Positions 1 to 10,104 of a stretch of DNA of 64,000 nt are shown in pieces. The notes under the pieces were generated by a model that saw only the letters and a program-made list of their open reading frames with translations, was not told where the DNA came from and did not search any database. The translations under genes were made by a program, and so were the position numbers. Source of the stretch: Aphrophora alni (Eukaryota; Arthropoda; Insecta; Hemiptera; Aphrophoridae); NCBI GenBank assembly GCA_963513935.1, contig OY740774.1:98835668-98899667 (forward strand), read 5' to 3'. Positions within the stretch are counted from its first letter, which is position 1; every line of letters begins with the position of its first letter.

Positions 1-2334
1 AAGATTTATTGTTTGGTCATGATAGGTGTAGTTTTATGAAATCAGTTTAGAATGCGCGATGTAGGGGAGTACACTTGGAGGTCTAACATACGGCAGGCAG
101 TCAATAAACTTACCAGAAGGGTGCTGCAATCCAACAGCACTACAGATTATAATTTTTAATCTTTAAATACAGTTGAGTATCTATTGCGTATGTAAAATAT
201 TTGATAACAATTATAACTTTATTTTGAGAATAAATTGAATCGCCATTGTAACTGATCGAAAGCGAGCCCCATAACGCACCCTATAATTTTTGTAATTAAA
301 CGAATAATCTTCTTGTATCAAAATTTGGATTAAATATCATAAAAGACAATGTAATCCGATTTTGAGGAACTGATGAACCTAACTTATGAAAAAAGGTAAA
401 ATTTTCTCAAATTTCTAAAATCATACTAAAAATTTGTTTAACATATTTTTAAATAGTAATACATCAATTTGTGATAAACCTACTGTAATCAAAATACATT
501 CATTCTTAAGAAGGTTTCCTGTATGTCTGTATCCAGAAATTAATTTTGACATTGGGATTAATATGCTAGAGAGGTCAGAAGTTGTAAACAAGACTGAATT
601 TAAAGTTTTCTTACTGTTAAACAGTGTCTGCCTAATACCTAACAAGATGGTAGATTAACGTATTGCACACAAAATACTCTTAAACACACCAAATTTAATA
701 AAACTAACTACACTGTACAAAACCGGGGGCTCTCGGTTGTTGCATTGCAAAGTCTATACGTAACAATCACTGAACACATATCAACTTTAAAAAATACCTA
801 CCACTAACACCCCAAAAATACAATAATTAAAATGACTACACATTGTAAATATTGGTCTAGCATCTAAATTATATCTTTAACTATGTCTAATCATACAGTG
901 CATTTAAAAATGATGCATCGAGTGTACGTTGAATCAATTTAACAGGAATAACGGTTAGAAGTAATTTGCTAACCGAAGGGTCGTCCTATTTAAAATGGCA
1001 GCCAATAGAAATTTAAGGTTAAAATGTTTGGTGGTAAAGAAAAAAAAATGTCCTATATGTGAGCTTCTTAATCGTCTAAAGTTTCGTTAAGATTGGTTTT
1101 ATTTTTAACTATTCATACAACATTAAAAAGGTAAGGGCAGGCTATTAGGATATTTGATTTATTTAAACTTGTTGAATATATTCCCTGAGACTAACAGGGT
1201 TTTAAAAGTTTATTACATGAAAAGAAATAATTTTTACTCAGGAATACAGCTATCTTTGCTAATCCTTCCATCCTATTTATTTTATAAAGTAACCTAACAT
1301 AGGTTATATTACGATATACAATTTCACAATGTAAAGAGTATTAAATAAAAGGGGAGGTCGCGATATTTCTTCTAATGCGAATAAAGTTGGTAATAACTGA
1401 TCGTAACCGAACTTTAAGCGATTTAAAATTGAAAACCTATATAAAAGTAGTTTCCATGACTTCGCAATTTTTCAAAGACGTATATTCTTTATTGTTGCTA
1501 AAAATGGAGAATTTACTGTTACGTTAAGAATTTGTAAAATCATTCAGTGTTTTGGGTTTAGAGTATTTTATTATAAATAACAATTTAGGATTAATTACGT
1601 ACTTTCTATAAGAAGTATAGAGTAATTTAGCAATCGTCAGAAACATCTAGCTCAGTTTTTCGTCCTATCTTTATGTTACATGACCTCAGGAAATCGAAAA
1701 CGTGATTCTCAACCGTCCGTCCGTCGTTATCGTCGTCTGTATGTAAGCACGAAAGCGACTAAATTTAGGAAAGTGCAATTTGTTATAGAGGACTGTTATT
1801 CTCGCTTTAGTGTACCCATTACAACCCTATTGAAATGGCGCCCACATTAAATAATATTTTCTTCATATGTTTCAAAGTTTTCTGATACACAGACGTAATT
1901 TCAGACATTCTTAAGGGGGGAGGGGCGAAATAGAACAAATTCACGAAAATTTCAACATTTACATCATTCCAGCAAAATACTCTCTCTATATTTTTGAAGA
2001 GTCAAAATATATTGGAAGATAAAAACCTATACAATTTAAATGATTTTTTTTTTTTTTTAGATTGCGTTAGTTTTCTCTGCTTTCAGTACGTAGTTTAAAA
2101 ACTTCATATCTGTATCCAATAACTCAAATTTTGAATATTGAGATAATCTAATTGCATTTTAAAACACACAAACACAAGTAGACCTACAACTTAATATAAT
2201 ATTCTTGGAGTTACTTTTTAACAAACAAGACACTAATTATATCTGATTGGATTAGCCCACATTTCCTAAGCACTAGAAACCCTCACATTGTTGTGCGGGT
2301 GTGTGTAAAGCGCGGTGCTGCTCTCTCGGTCAAA
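1..2334. other. AT-rich DNA without a recognisable gene
   Basis: No open frame here has protein-like composition. The longest frames (421-658) are open on both strands at once, as expected by chance in AT-rich DNA. A short GC-richer patch near 1708-1745 contains the run CCGTCCGTCCGTCG. Such runs are common in old arthropod repeats, so this may be the remnant of one, but no boundaries can be drawn. Confidence 0.5.
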
Positions 2335-2465
2335 CAAAGTGAATTATGTCTGGGTTTGGGGGATAGATTAAACCTTTGATTTTATATCTACTTTCCTTCT
2401 AATCTGTCCTGACATCCCGTTATTCCCACAGGAGTCAGGGCAATACTATTTCAAACTTTACTCCT
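2335..2465 (+). repeat. Dispersed repeat, copy 1 (partner at 9748-9880)
   Basis: This stretch and 9748-9880 align in the same orientation. They share GTGAATTATGT near the start, then a block reading AAACCTTTG.TTTTATATCT, a TTCTAATCTGT block, a CGACATC/TGACATC block and a TATTCCC block ahead of an A-rich end. The copies differ by many substitutions and small gaps, so the family is old. No coding capacity, terminal inverted repeats or target duplication can be seen, and the element class is unknown. Confidence 0.6.
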
Positions 2466-2639
2466 ACATCATCTATCATTAATGTTTAAAAATATAAAGA
2501 CATTTAAAGAGAACCCCTGGCTTCTGGATAATTAGTTTTCCGCTTCCCATGTTCCTGATTGTATCAGATAATAACATTAGTGGATCCACTCTCTCAAAAT
2601 ATTGAGTCTTATATACAAATGACTAAAAACGTTCATACA

Positions 2640-3110
2640 AACGTATATAATTTTAAAAACTAATGTAAAATAATTTTAGTACTAATTGTAATATAATTAT
2701 TAAAAAAAACTATTAGAAAATAATAGTAGTATAATTGTAAAAACTATTGTAAAATAATTGTAGTACTAATAATTGTAATATAATTGTGAAAACAATTGCA
2801 AAATAATGGTAGTATAATTGTAAAAAACTATTGTAAAATAATTGTAGTACTAATTGTAATATAATTGTGAAAACGATTGCAAAATAATGGTAGTATAATT
2901 GTAAAAACTATTGTAAAATAATTGTAGTATAATTGTAGTACTAACTGTAGTATAATTGTAAATACTTTTGTAAAATAATTGTAGTATGATTGTAGTACTA
3001 ATTGTAGTATAATTGTAGTACTAACTGTAGTATAATTGTGAAAACTTTTGTAAAATAAACTTAGTATAATTATTGTAGTACTAACCGTAGTATAATTGAA
3101 AAACTATTGT
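2640..3110. repeat. AT-rich minisatellite with interspersed ATTGTA-type units
   Basis: Imperfect tandem units are built from ATAATTGTA, AAAACTATTGTAAAATA and GTAGTACTAATTGTA. The order of the sub-units varies, with a local period of roughly 40-60 bp and more than eight partial repeats. Each unit carries the same TAATTGTAGTA core. Sub-units have been shuffled and sometimes lost, which suggests repeated slippage or unequal exchange. A small open frame starting near 3096 is fortuitous. Confidence 0.85.
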
Positions 3111-3230
3111 ATAAAAACTACAAAAATTATATTAATTTGTTTTAAATGTTTGTTTAATTTTTATTCTTTTGAGGGCGCTATTTCGTTTAAAATTGACTTG
3201 AAGACGTTTATTAAATACAAATTATCTGCC

Positions 3231-3233
<3 letters not shown>

Positions 3234-3260
<27 letters not shown>
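3234..3260 (+). repeat. Poly(A) tract
   Basis: An almost uninterrupted run of about 27 adenines follows the minisatellite after roughly 120 bp of ordinary sequence. It could be the tail of a retroposed sequence, but no source element or target duplication is recognisable. Confidence 0.9.
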
Positions 3261-3264
<4 letters not shown>

Positions 3265-5157
3265 GGTTCAGGCATTATCTTACATCCGTAGAACTATTTG
3301 GAAGCAAGCAATTTATATAACATAAATAAATGAATTTTCATAAGAATAAGTCGAAATCATTCCGTTAATCAAATAATTTATAAACAACAAAACGTCAATA
3401 AATTTAATTTCTTCTCACCCTACCCTTTAAGCTATTTCGTCCAAAATATAATCCTGCTATAGGATACTTACCGTAAAACTGTTAAATCAAAACTTCAAAA
3501 TAAATGGTCCACCCATGAAACTCACAAGTACTTTAGTGTTTTACATCATATAAACTTAAAGTTTAAATTTAAAAACAATATTTAATAAAAAATGAAAATC
3601 GCGTGTGTGCCTTTATGTGTTCGTTATTTAACGTAACAGGAAAAATAGTATGAATACTTCGTGGAACTGTTACCTCGGTAATAGGTTACTACAAACAACC
3701 TATTATTTTGTAACGCGGAGCGATAACCATAATACACTTCTAGAAATTGAATGTTGAAGCTATTAATAGAAAATTGAAACGAAACCAAACGTTTCACAGA
3801 CCTATTACAGACCTCTATTACTGTTAAGCGTTAAAAGAGAATTGAATAACCACTAAAACAACGTTACAATATATTAAAATATATTGAAATTGATAATTCG
3901 ATTTAACTCTATGATTAATTTATTGTTATTACAGTATTATTAATAATATTATTATTGTTATCATTATATATCATTTATTGGAGATATATATAATCCTATT
4001 ATTTGTTTTAAAATTGATTACATATTTCTATTTCGCCTTCTATTTCTATTATTACAATTATATATTTTCATTATTTTTTTGCTATATATTAACTTATTTT
4101 TTATAGAGTGAATACATCTTGTTTTTTCACTCAACACTTTTATTACTTTTATTGTTATTTTATAATGTTCACAATTTTTATTATTAGTTTTTTGTAATTT
4201 TATGTTTTTTTATTTATGCAATTACTTTTTTTTAAGGTATGTTATAATATGTTACAGAACTTGATCTGTTTTTTATTGATTTAATTATACTATTCACTAT
4301 TTAAATATGACAAAAAATGTTTTTAATACTTATGTAATTTGAAAAAAAACTCATTCAGTAATATAATGAAGATAAAAAGTTTGTAATAGGGTAGATTTAA
4401 AAGTTTTGTTGAAGTCGCCAGGCATTCAACATTCGAATGCAATATTAAATTAACAGATTACTGGAAAGTAAATTTATTTTCCATCTCCAGTGTGAGATGT
4501 TCTTGTTTCAATCTCCGTGTAGTCGAGGGAGAAGAAAGATACGGTGTCGACCAATTATTGTGAAGTAAAGTGAGGAGATTCGTGCAAATTCAGGTGGCTA
4601 AAATTTCGGGGAGGCCGTAGGTTATCAGATAGGAAATTTCACGGGATCTGCCGCGACAATATCCTGTAATAGCTCATTTTATGTGGAACGATTACAATAA
4701 TAACAAGGTAGAAGTCAGCAAAAAAAAAAGTGAATTCATAATGAAGAAATATTTGATTCCGATTACAACACCAGATCAGATGAAATTTTATTAGAAATGG
4801 AAGGAAAAAAAAGGGGAAAAAAATCAGAAAAACAGTCAATCAGGGAATTGTTGAATATCAATTTCCCCACTGACTATCAGAATACCTTTGGGTTAAATTC
4901 ATACAGGATATATTCTAAATCCTCTAACAGCCTATGTCAAAGAATGTCCTAAAGCCAATGAATATATAATCTAAGATAAATTGAGTTGGCTCTCGGCTTG
5001 AAAAGGAGATATGAAAAGGCTTCGGTATGTTGTCTCTAAGTTTTAGGTCAGGATGGAAATTGGATTGTTTTCAAATCTTACAGACTTTTAGAAAAATCCT
5101 TTGTGTTCTGTGGAATATAAAATCTAAAGGGAAGTATGAATATTTTTTGTAAAACTA

Positions 5158-5160
<3 letters not shown>
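3261..5160. other. AT-rich DNA without a recognisable gene
   Basis: This stretch holds T-rich and A-rich low-complexity sequence (strongest at 3900-4260) and a somewhat GC-richer patch at 4500-4660. No exon-like frame, RNA gene or bounded repeat was found. Confidence 0.5.

Positions 5161-5161
<1 letters not shown>

Positions 5162-5227
<66 letters not shown>
5162..5227. repeat. (TA)n microsatellite, about 33 units
   Basis: A nearly perfect dinucleotide run of about 66 bp. It has the highest purity and length class among the (TA)n tracts in this window. Confidence 0.97.
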
Positions 5228-5229
<2 letters not shown>

Positions 5230-6764
5230 TAAAATAATTTGTCTGTTAATAAATTTTCATAATCTTATATAATAAAAATAGTAATGTGATTTATATTGAT
5301 ATTTACGTTGATATACATTTTGAAACCTTTAACTCGATTTTATTTATTTATTATTTTTTTTTAAGAAAATTGGTAATCAAGTGGACAACCGAAAATGACA
5401 CAGTTGTGTTTTTTTCGATTTTCCCTTCATTCTTACTTTATCAATGTACTTAGAATAGCGAAAGCTACGTGATGACCGAAAGTGTGTTATGTGAATATAA
5501 AAGTTCTGTTTGTTTGGCATCTGTTGTCTGAGAAGTGTTCAGTAGCAGAAACGCGTGAACCGATTTTAATTAAATTTGGTATTTGATCATAATTTAACCA
5601 TTCGAAATTTATTAAATTTTATTTTATAACTAAAAATCTAGGGATCAGTATCATATGAAAAAAATACAAATTAACATTTTAATCAAATTATGTTTAAATG
5701 TAGCCAATAAGAACCCAAATATTGTTCACCATCTCTTCTAAGATACTATTTTATAATTTAATAGTAAAACCAAATAAGCTACCATGAGAATAAAACACGT
5801 AATATCTTAAAATAGGGTCAACTGATTTCGTTCACATTTTAGTAGAATGGTTAAGTTTAATGATTCAAATACTTGTACAAAGTCTCAAGTAAAAAATATT
5901 AAGATTCAGTAATAATTGACAAAATCGATAACGATCTTGACCGTCATCATTCGAAAAGTGTGATTTCAATTTAATACGATTTCCGCTATGGACACAAGTT
6001 TAGGCTCTATATAAATATTTATATTTTTTAAACACGGCGTGCAAGGTTAATTTATAACTATTCTCTGACTAATTAACTAATATTTATAGTAACTAAATAG
6101 TTTTAGATAGTTTTTATTTGGTTGTGGATGTGGGCGTGTAGAAAGTTAGTGTAATATGTTTGCAGATTTTATTTTGTTTCCTAATTTGCAACTTGATGCC
6201 AAAAAAGTTGTTTTTATTTTCGGGTTTTACAGATTATAAACAACTTTTAATTAAACATATTGTTGGTACATTTATGTTTACGTACATTTGTAGCTGAATG
6301 ACATAACGTACAATATGACAGTTATGTCCACCACTATTTTGTGGTTCTCTTTCCGTCAGCTGCATTTGTAGATTTGTGTTTTTTTAATGAAGGGCGAAAT
6401 CTGTCCCTGTTTAATACATTTCCAGTTATTTTTTGATTAAATAATTACGCTTATTTAAGTTAAATCGTTTGCATGTTTATTTAATAAAACAATTACTAAT
6501 GTGTTTCACATTACCCCCAGCACGACATTATGTTGATTTATTTTTCAGTACTAATTATTATCCACAATTTAACGTAGGCGAAAAATAAATAGTTGTTACA
6601 CCATAAACTCTGATCTTTCACCCAGATAATGTTAACTGAATTGTGCAGATCTCAACAGATGGATTTTCTTGTTGTTTAACGACCAACAATCTCTCGGTCA
6701 TCTTCGTAAAATATTAAGAAAAGAATATAAAATAAAGACCCCTAGCCTTGTAATACTCTAAAAA
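5228..6764. other. AT-rich DNA, possible old repeat fragment
   Basis: No gene was found. Around 5540-5580 the sequence AACGCGTGAACCGATTTTAA is followed by AATTTGGTAT. This wording recurs in arthropod transposon families, so the stretch may be a fragment of one. That is recall of a general pattern and not a match to a named family. Confidence 0.35.
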
Positions 6765-6970
6765 GGTCGGTGTAGAAAATGAACAAGAGTTGATTAAGAA
6801 AGACTTAATGGGAAAGATGAAAGCGATATATCTAAGCCAAGACTACAAAAAAGGATAGATCCAGCCTTGGGATCGTCAACCCTTATACACTATTGATGAG
6901 CCCCTGAGGGTTTGACCGATGGAGGAAAGATTCTCCCCAGAAGGATTATGGTGTAGGAATACTAATTTTG
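6765..6970 (+). repeat. Dispersed repeat with coding-like core (partner at 55060-55215, opposite strand)
   Basis: The plus strand here resembles the minus strand of 55060-55215. Both contain a short open stretch with the peptide pattern E-L-(I/V)-K-(K/R)-D-L-(M/I)-G-K-M-K, then a GGTAGATCC or GGATAGATCC block and a GAGCCCCTGA block. The amino-acid pattern is better conserved than the third codon positions. That suggests the family was once protein coding, probably part of a transposon. Both copies have stop codons shortly after the pattern. The parent protein was not recognised. Confidence 0.5.
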
Positions 6971-8826
6971 TAGCCAAAGTTAGACGGATATGTCGAGTTT
7001 AATAAACCAATATAATCGATATGAAATACTGCACTTTCTCTAACAACCGCCAATAAAACAAAAAATAACATTCAATGTCACCTCCACCGAAATGCCTCTT
7101 ATTCCATTTAATGGAGAAAAAAAATTCGTTTGTATTTAATTATTGATTTGTTATTCTCATGTATATTTCTGATAAACAATAAGTGTTGCAAAGTTAAATA
7201 ACTATCCCTATCAACTTTTTTCTAATTTTTATTTTCAAAAATATTTATATATTTCAATATATTTGTGTTAAGTTTCCGTTTCTTCCATTCTGTCATAAAC
7301 GAGCTAAACATAAATCGTATTTAATTGTTTTTCATATTTTAAGGTTGTTTGAGGTACTTTTTGTTTTTTTTTGCAATAGGTATTTCATTTTACTTGCTAT
7401 TTTGCACACCTCCAAATTTATAGTAACAAAAAAAATCCCCAAAATTGTCTTGAGATTGACGAAACTATACCCAATTACCAATTTGGCCTATTAAACATTT
7501 TATAAATAGATATACGACATTTTAGAAGCAATAATATTTAAGGCCTAAAAACGATCTGAAAAAGTTAAGATCGATTTTTTGGCCCATCACATAACTGGTC
7601 AATATTACGTATGTATGAGTAAGTAAAATCAATATCCCACTTCGGTTCTACTTAGTTCCGAAAGGAGGGAATTTTTTCACTGTCCCACTTTTGTTCCCGT
7701 TTACTCTGAAGTTTTGCGTACAAAAAGCTCATTGTATTGATTTGATCGGACTATCGAACCTAAATCTTGCGTTTATTTTCCAATTACAGAATAATGAAAG
7801 TATTGTAGTTGTGTCAAATTTTGCATATATCCACATTATTTTAAGTACACGCCAACACATTTGGAAAATGTATAGAATTGCGACTGTCTATTTAACCACC
7901 TGCCAATAACAATTTTGTCACCCATTATCTCAAGAACCGTTCAGACGATAAACTAAAAACTTTAAGGTTTGATGTGAAGTAGTTGAAATGATTATATTTA
8001 AGAACAAATCGCTTGAGAGTTAGACGTGTAAATCAGGTAATATTATAAATTTATTTCCACGTTGTATTTTACAAACAGTTTTCTTACAGACTCAATTATA
8101 TGCATTTTTCATTAAGATAAGATGATTCGATTTAGTCAAAATCGTAATAAGGATGGTATTCGATCAAAATTTATGAATAATTTTATGTTGTGGTATTTTG
8201 ATGATAAATATAATAAACTTATTTAAACAGGGTACAAAGGCAATGAGTTAAAAATTTAATAACACTTTTCCCAGTGTATAACAATTTTAACGACTTTTTT
8301 TATGATATTTGTTTAATAAATCTGATCGGTGTATTGAAAGCATTGTTCTAAGAATGTTAAACACATAAACATGATTCTAAATACAAGCAGTGTTAAACGT
8401 TAGATCAATACCATTGACGTCATATTTTTAGTTTAAAAAAATGACATATTTTAATAATAGTTTAGGTTAAAATTTAGTCATTTTTTAACTTCAAATATTA
8501 AAGACCAACACGTTATTAATTTATTTAACTTTGAAATTAAACCAGGTTATAAATAATCGAATAAGGTACGGCGAAAAAAATCTGATGATAGTATGTAGTT
8601 AAAGTGGAGAGTTTGCTTCATCTGAGATCGTTTACGCTAGTAAGATTTTCTGTCACTCCTGCCGAACCTAAAACGTTTGTATAAACATCTTTGTTTGTAA
8701 CAACCAACAATATCATATAGTAAATACGATTTTTTTGTTTTACTTATAACTAATAGTTATTTTTTAATTTTAATAAATTTAACTTTAATGTAATAGCAGA
8801 TATTTCTTGTTGAAACTCCATATTCA
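6971..8826. other. AT-rich DNA without a recognisable gene
   Basis: Nothing bounded was found. The 72-codon frame at 7691-7909 has no domain, no convincing start context and no partner exons. Confidence 0.5.
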
Positions 8827-8879
8827 AGGATAAATAAAGCAAAAGCTTAAAGTTTCAAATATTTTAATAGTATGAATGA

Positions 8880-8918
8880 GCTACAATTGTTTCGATTTGC
8901 GGCATCATCGGGCAACTG
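8880..8918 (-). ncRNA. Hammerhead-like ribozyme motif, Penelope-like family 1 (minus-strand copy)
   Basis: On the minus strand the sequence contains CCGATGA, one extra T, a GCC/GCAAAT stem region, GAA, the self-complementary block ACAATTGT, then A. The plus-strand sister at 9458-9497 has an intact stem II (GCC-GCAA-GGC); this copy has ATC in place of GGC, which breaks the stem. Stem III would have no loop and could only close between two molecules. The C for U in the CUGAUGA box may reduce activity. Confidence 0.5.
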
Positions 8919-9023
8919 ATAATTTACAAGTATAGACAACTATATAAACACAAGTAACAGGAAACTGAAATACAATAGAGAAATCGGGGAAGGTAGGGGG
9001 ATGAACTAGCAGGTAGGTAAAGG

Positions 9024-9261
9024 TTAATGAACTATGTTACTGATGGGTTTTAGAAGAGGTGACGAATTTAATACAATGTGGTCATTTAAGTTGAGAATAG
9101 GCCTAAGTGAAATAGATCTATTTATTTCTAAACTTTCTAAATTATTTAATCTATTGCTTTTATTTTCTATATGTAAGAGTTTAACATTCGATTTCGGATC
9201 AAAACTATGACCCGAGTCCAAAAGGTGGTTAGCAAAGTTAGAGTTTCTATAGCCATGGCCT
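9024..9261 (-). pseudogene. Penelope-like element, C-terminal GIY-YIG endonuclease fragment
   Basis: The frame is open on the minus strand down to a stop at 9024. Its product reads H-G-Y-R-N-S-N-F-A-N-H-L-L-D-S-G-H, followed after about ten residues by L-L-H-I-E-N-K and L-N-N-L-E-S-L-E-I. This is the order seen at the end of the GIY-YIG domain of Penelope-like proteins, where an F-A-x-H-L-L-x-x-x-H segment precedes an L-E-x-x-E-I segment that carries the metal-binding glutamate. In the intact family this nuclease nicks target DNA for target-primed reverse transcription. The GIY and YIG residues and the whole reverse transcriptase are absent. The frame can be read on to 9284, but the first eight or so codons belong to the inverted neighbour copy. 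It cannot act alone. Confidence 0.75.
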
Positions 9262-9551
9262 ATTTCACTTAGGCCTATTCTCAACTTAAATTACCAAATT
9301 GTATTAAATTCGTCACCTCTTCTAAAACCCATCCGTACCATAGTTCATTAACCTTTACCTACCTGCTAGGTCATCCCCCTACCTTCCCCGATTTCTCTAT
9401 TGTATTTCAGTTTCCTGTTACTTATGTTTATATAGTTGTCTATACTTGTAAATTATCAGTTGCCCGATGATGCCGCAAGGCGAAACAATTGTAGCTTATT
9501 CATAGTATTAAAATATTTGAAACTTTAAGCTTTTGCTTTATTTATCCTTTA
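9262..9551 (+). mobile_element. Penelope-like element, 3' tail (right arm, inverted copy)
   Basis: This plus-strand copy of the family is truncated within the last coding codons; peptide S-L-R-P-I-L-N-L-N is shared with the left copy. It includes the 3' UTR and the terminal AAGCTTTTGCTTTATTTATCC region. It abuts the left copy at about 9261/9262, so the two 5' ends face each other. The outer ends are the terminal tails of both copies. No flanking target duplication could be identified outside 8827-9551. Confidence 0.8.
9458..9497 (+). ncRNA. Hammerhead-like ribozyme motif, Penelope-like family 1 (plus-strand copy)
   Basis: In order: CCGATGA box, one extra T, stem II GCC with GCAA loop and GGC, GAA, the self-complementary block ACAATTGT, then A at the expected cleavage-site position. 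The motif sits near the 3' end of the element, which is where ribozyme motifs are reported in Penelope-like elements. The second base of the CUGAUGA box is C instead of U. Position and architecture support the call; activity is unproven. Confidence 0.55.
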
Positions 9552-9747
9552 ATAAATTTCTAATTGGTAAAATCGGTTCAAACCTTAATTTACGGAGATT
9601 GAATTCAATATATTTTTCAAACAAAATGACGGAAATCTTCGTAAATAAGACACTAACTGATCAGATTATCCTACTTTTCTTTAACACCAGTATTCCTCTC
9701 AATGTGAACCAAGCTATGTACAGAGCACGATGCTTACTTATAGGTCA

Positions 9748-9880
9748 GGCTAAGTGAATTATGTGCAAGTTTCGAGGTTCGATTAAACCTTTGCTTTTAT
9801 ATCTATTTTTTCTAATCTGTTACGACATCTCGCTATTCCCTATAGATTTAGGGTATTATTTTTTCAAACTTCCTGATTCT
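9748..9880 (+). repeat. Dispersed repeat, copy 2 (partner at 2335-2465)
   Basis: This is a direct-orientation copy of the repeat at 2335-2465, sharing GTGAATTATGT and the AAACCTTTG.TTTTATATCT block. It lies about 200 bp downstream of the Penelope-like pair and is not part of it. Element class unknown. Confidence 0.6.
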
Positions 9881-10032
9881 AGGATCGAAATTCTTAACTG
9901 AACTAATACGATGTAATCATTATTAATTTCACGTGCATGTTATTTAAGAATATGACAAAATTAATATCCTCTTAGGTGCATGGATAGACCTGGGATAAAG
10001 ATTTAGAATTCAAAATTGACGTTATAGATTTG

Positions 10033-10104
10033 TAGCAGAGCGTGGTCTCGATCCACAAACTGGGTTATTGGCCCAGCATGCTTTCTGTTATCAGAAGTTA
10101 ACAA
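10033..10104 (-). pseudogene. Decayed initiator tRNA-Met-like sequence
   Basis: On the minus strand the 3' two-thirds closely follow eukaryotic initiator tRNA-Met. The anticodon arm CTGGG-CCAATAA-CCCAG is intact, the T arm carries GGATCGAGACC (box B-like), and the acceptor end reads CTCTGCTA. The expected CAT anticodon is AAT in this copy. The D arm and 5' acceptor strand (roughly 10085-10104) are diverged and no longer pair with CTCTGCT. It is therefore a tRNA pseudogene or the head of a tRNA-derived element, not a working gene. A copia-type primer binding site is less likely because the similarity runs through the anticodon arm. Confidence 0.65.

Larger units (their letters stand above)
8827..9261 (-). 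mobile_element. Penelope-like element, 3' part (left arm of a head-to-head pair)
   Basis: Read on the minus strand, this segment runs from the end of a GIY-YIG-type reading frame, through a 3' untranslated region, to a hammerhead-like motif and a short terminal tail. The tail and UTR (8827 to about 9111) are repeated in inverted orientation at 9262-9551. The two copies differ at only a few positions over about 280 bp, so the structure is fairly young. A complete element joined to an inverted, 5'-truncated copy is a known arrangement of Penelope-like retroelements. Here the reverse transcriptase part is missing altogether. Confidence 0.8.

Noticed and set aside
421..658. Small frames open on both strands
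   Set aside because: Overlapping open frames on opposite strands in AT-rich DNA, with no domain, splice site or conserved start.
10033..10104. Copia-type LTR primer binding site matching initiator tRNA-Met
   Set aside because: Similarity extends through the whole anticodon arm, well beyond a primer site, and no LTR pair flanks it.
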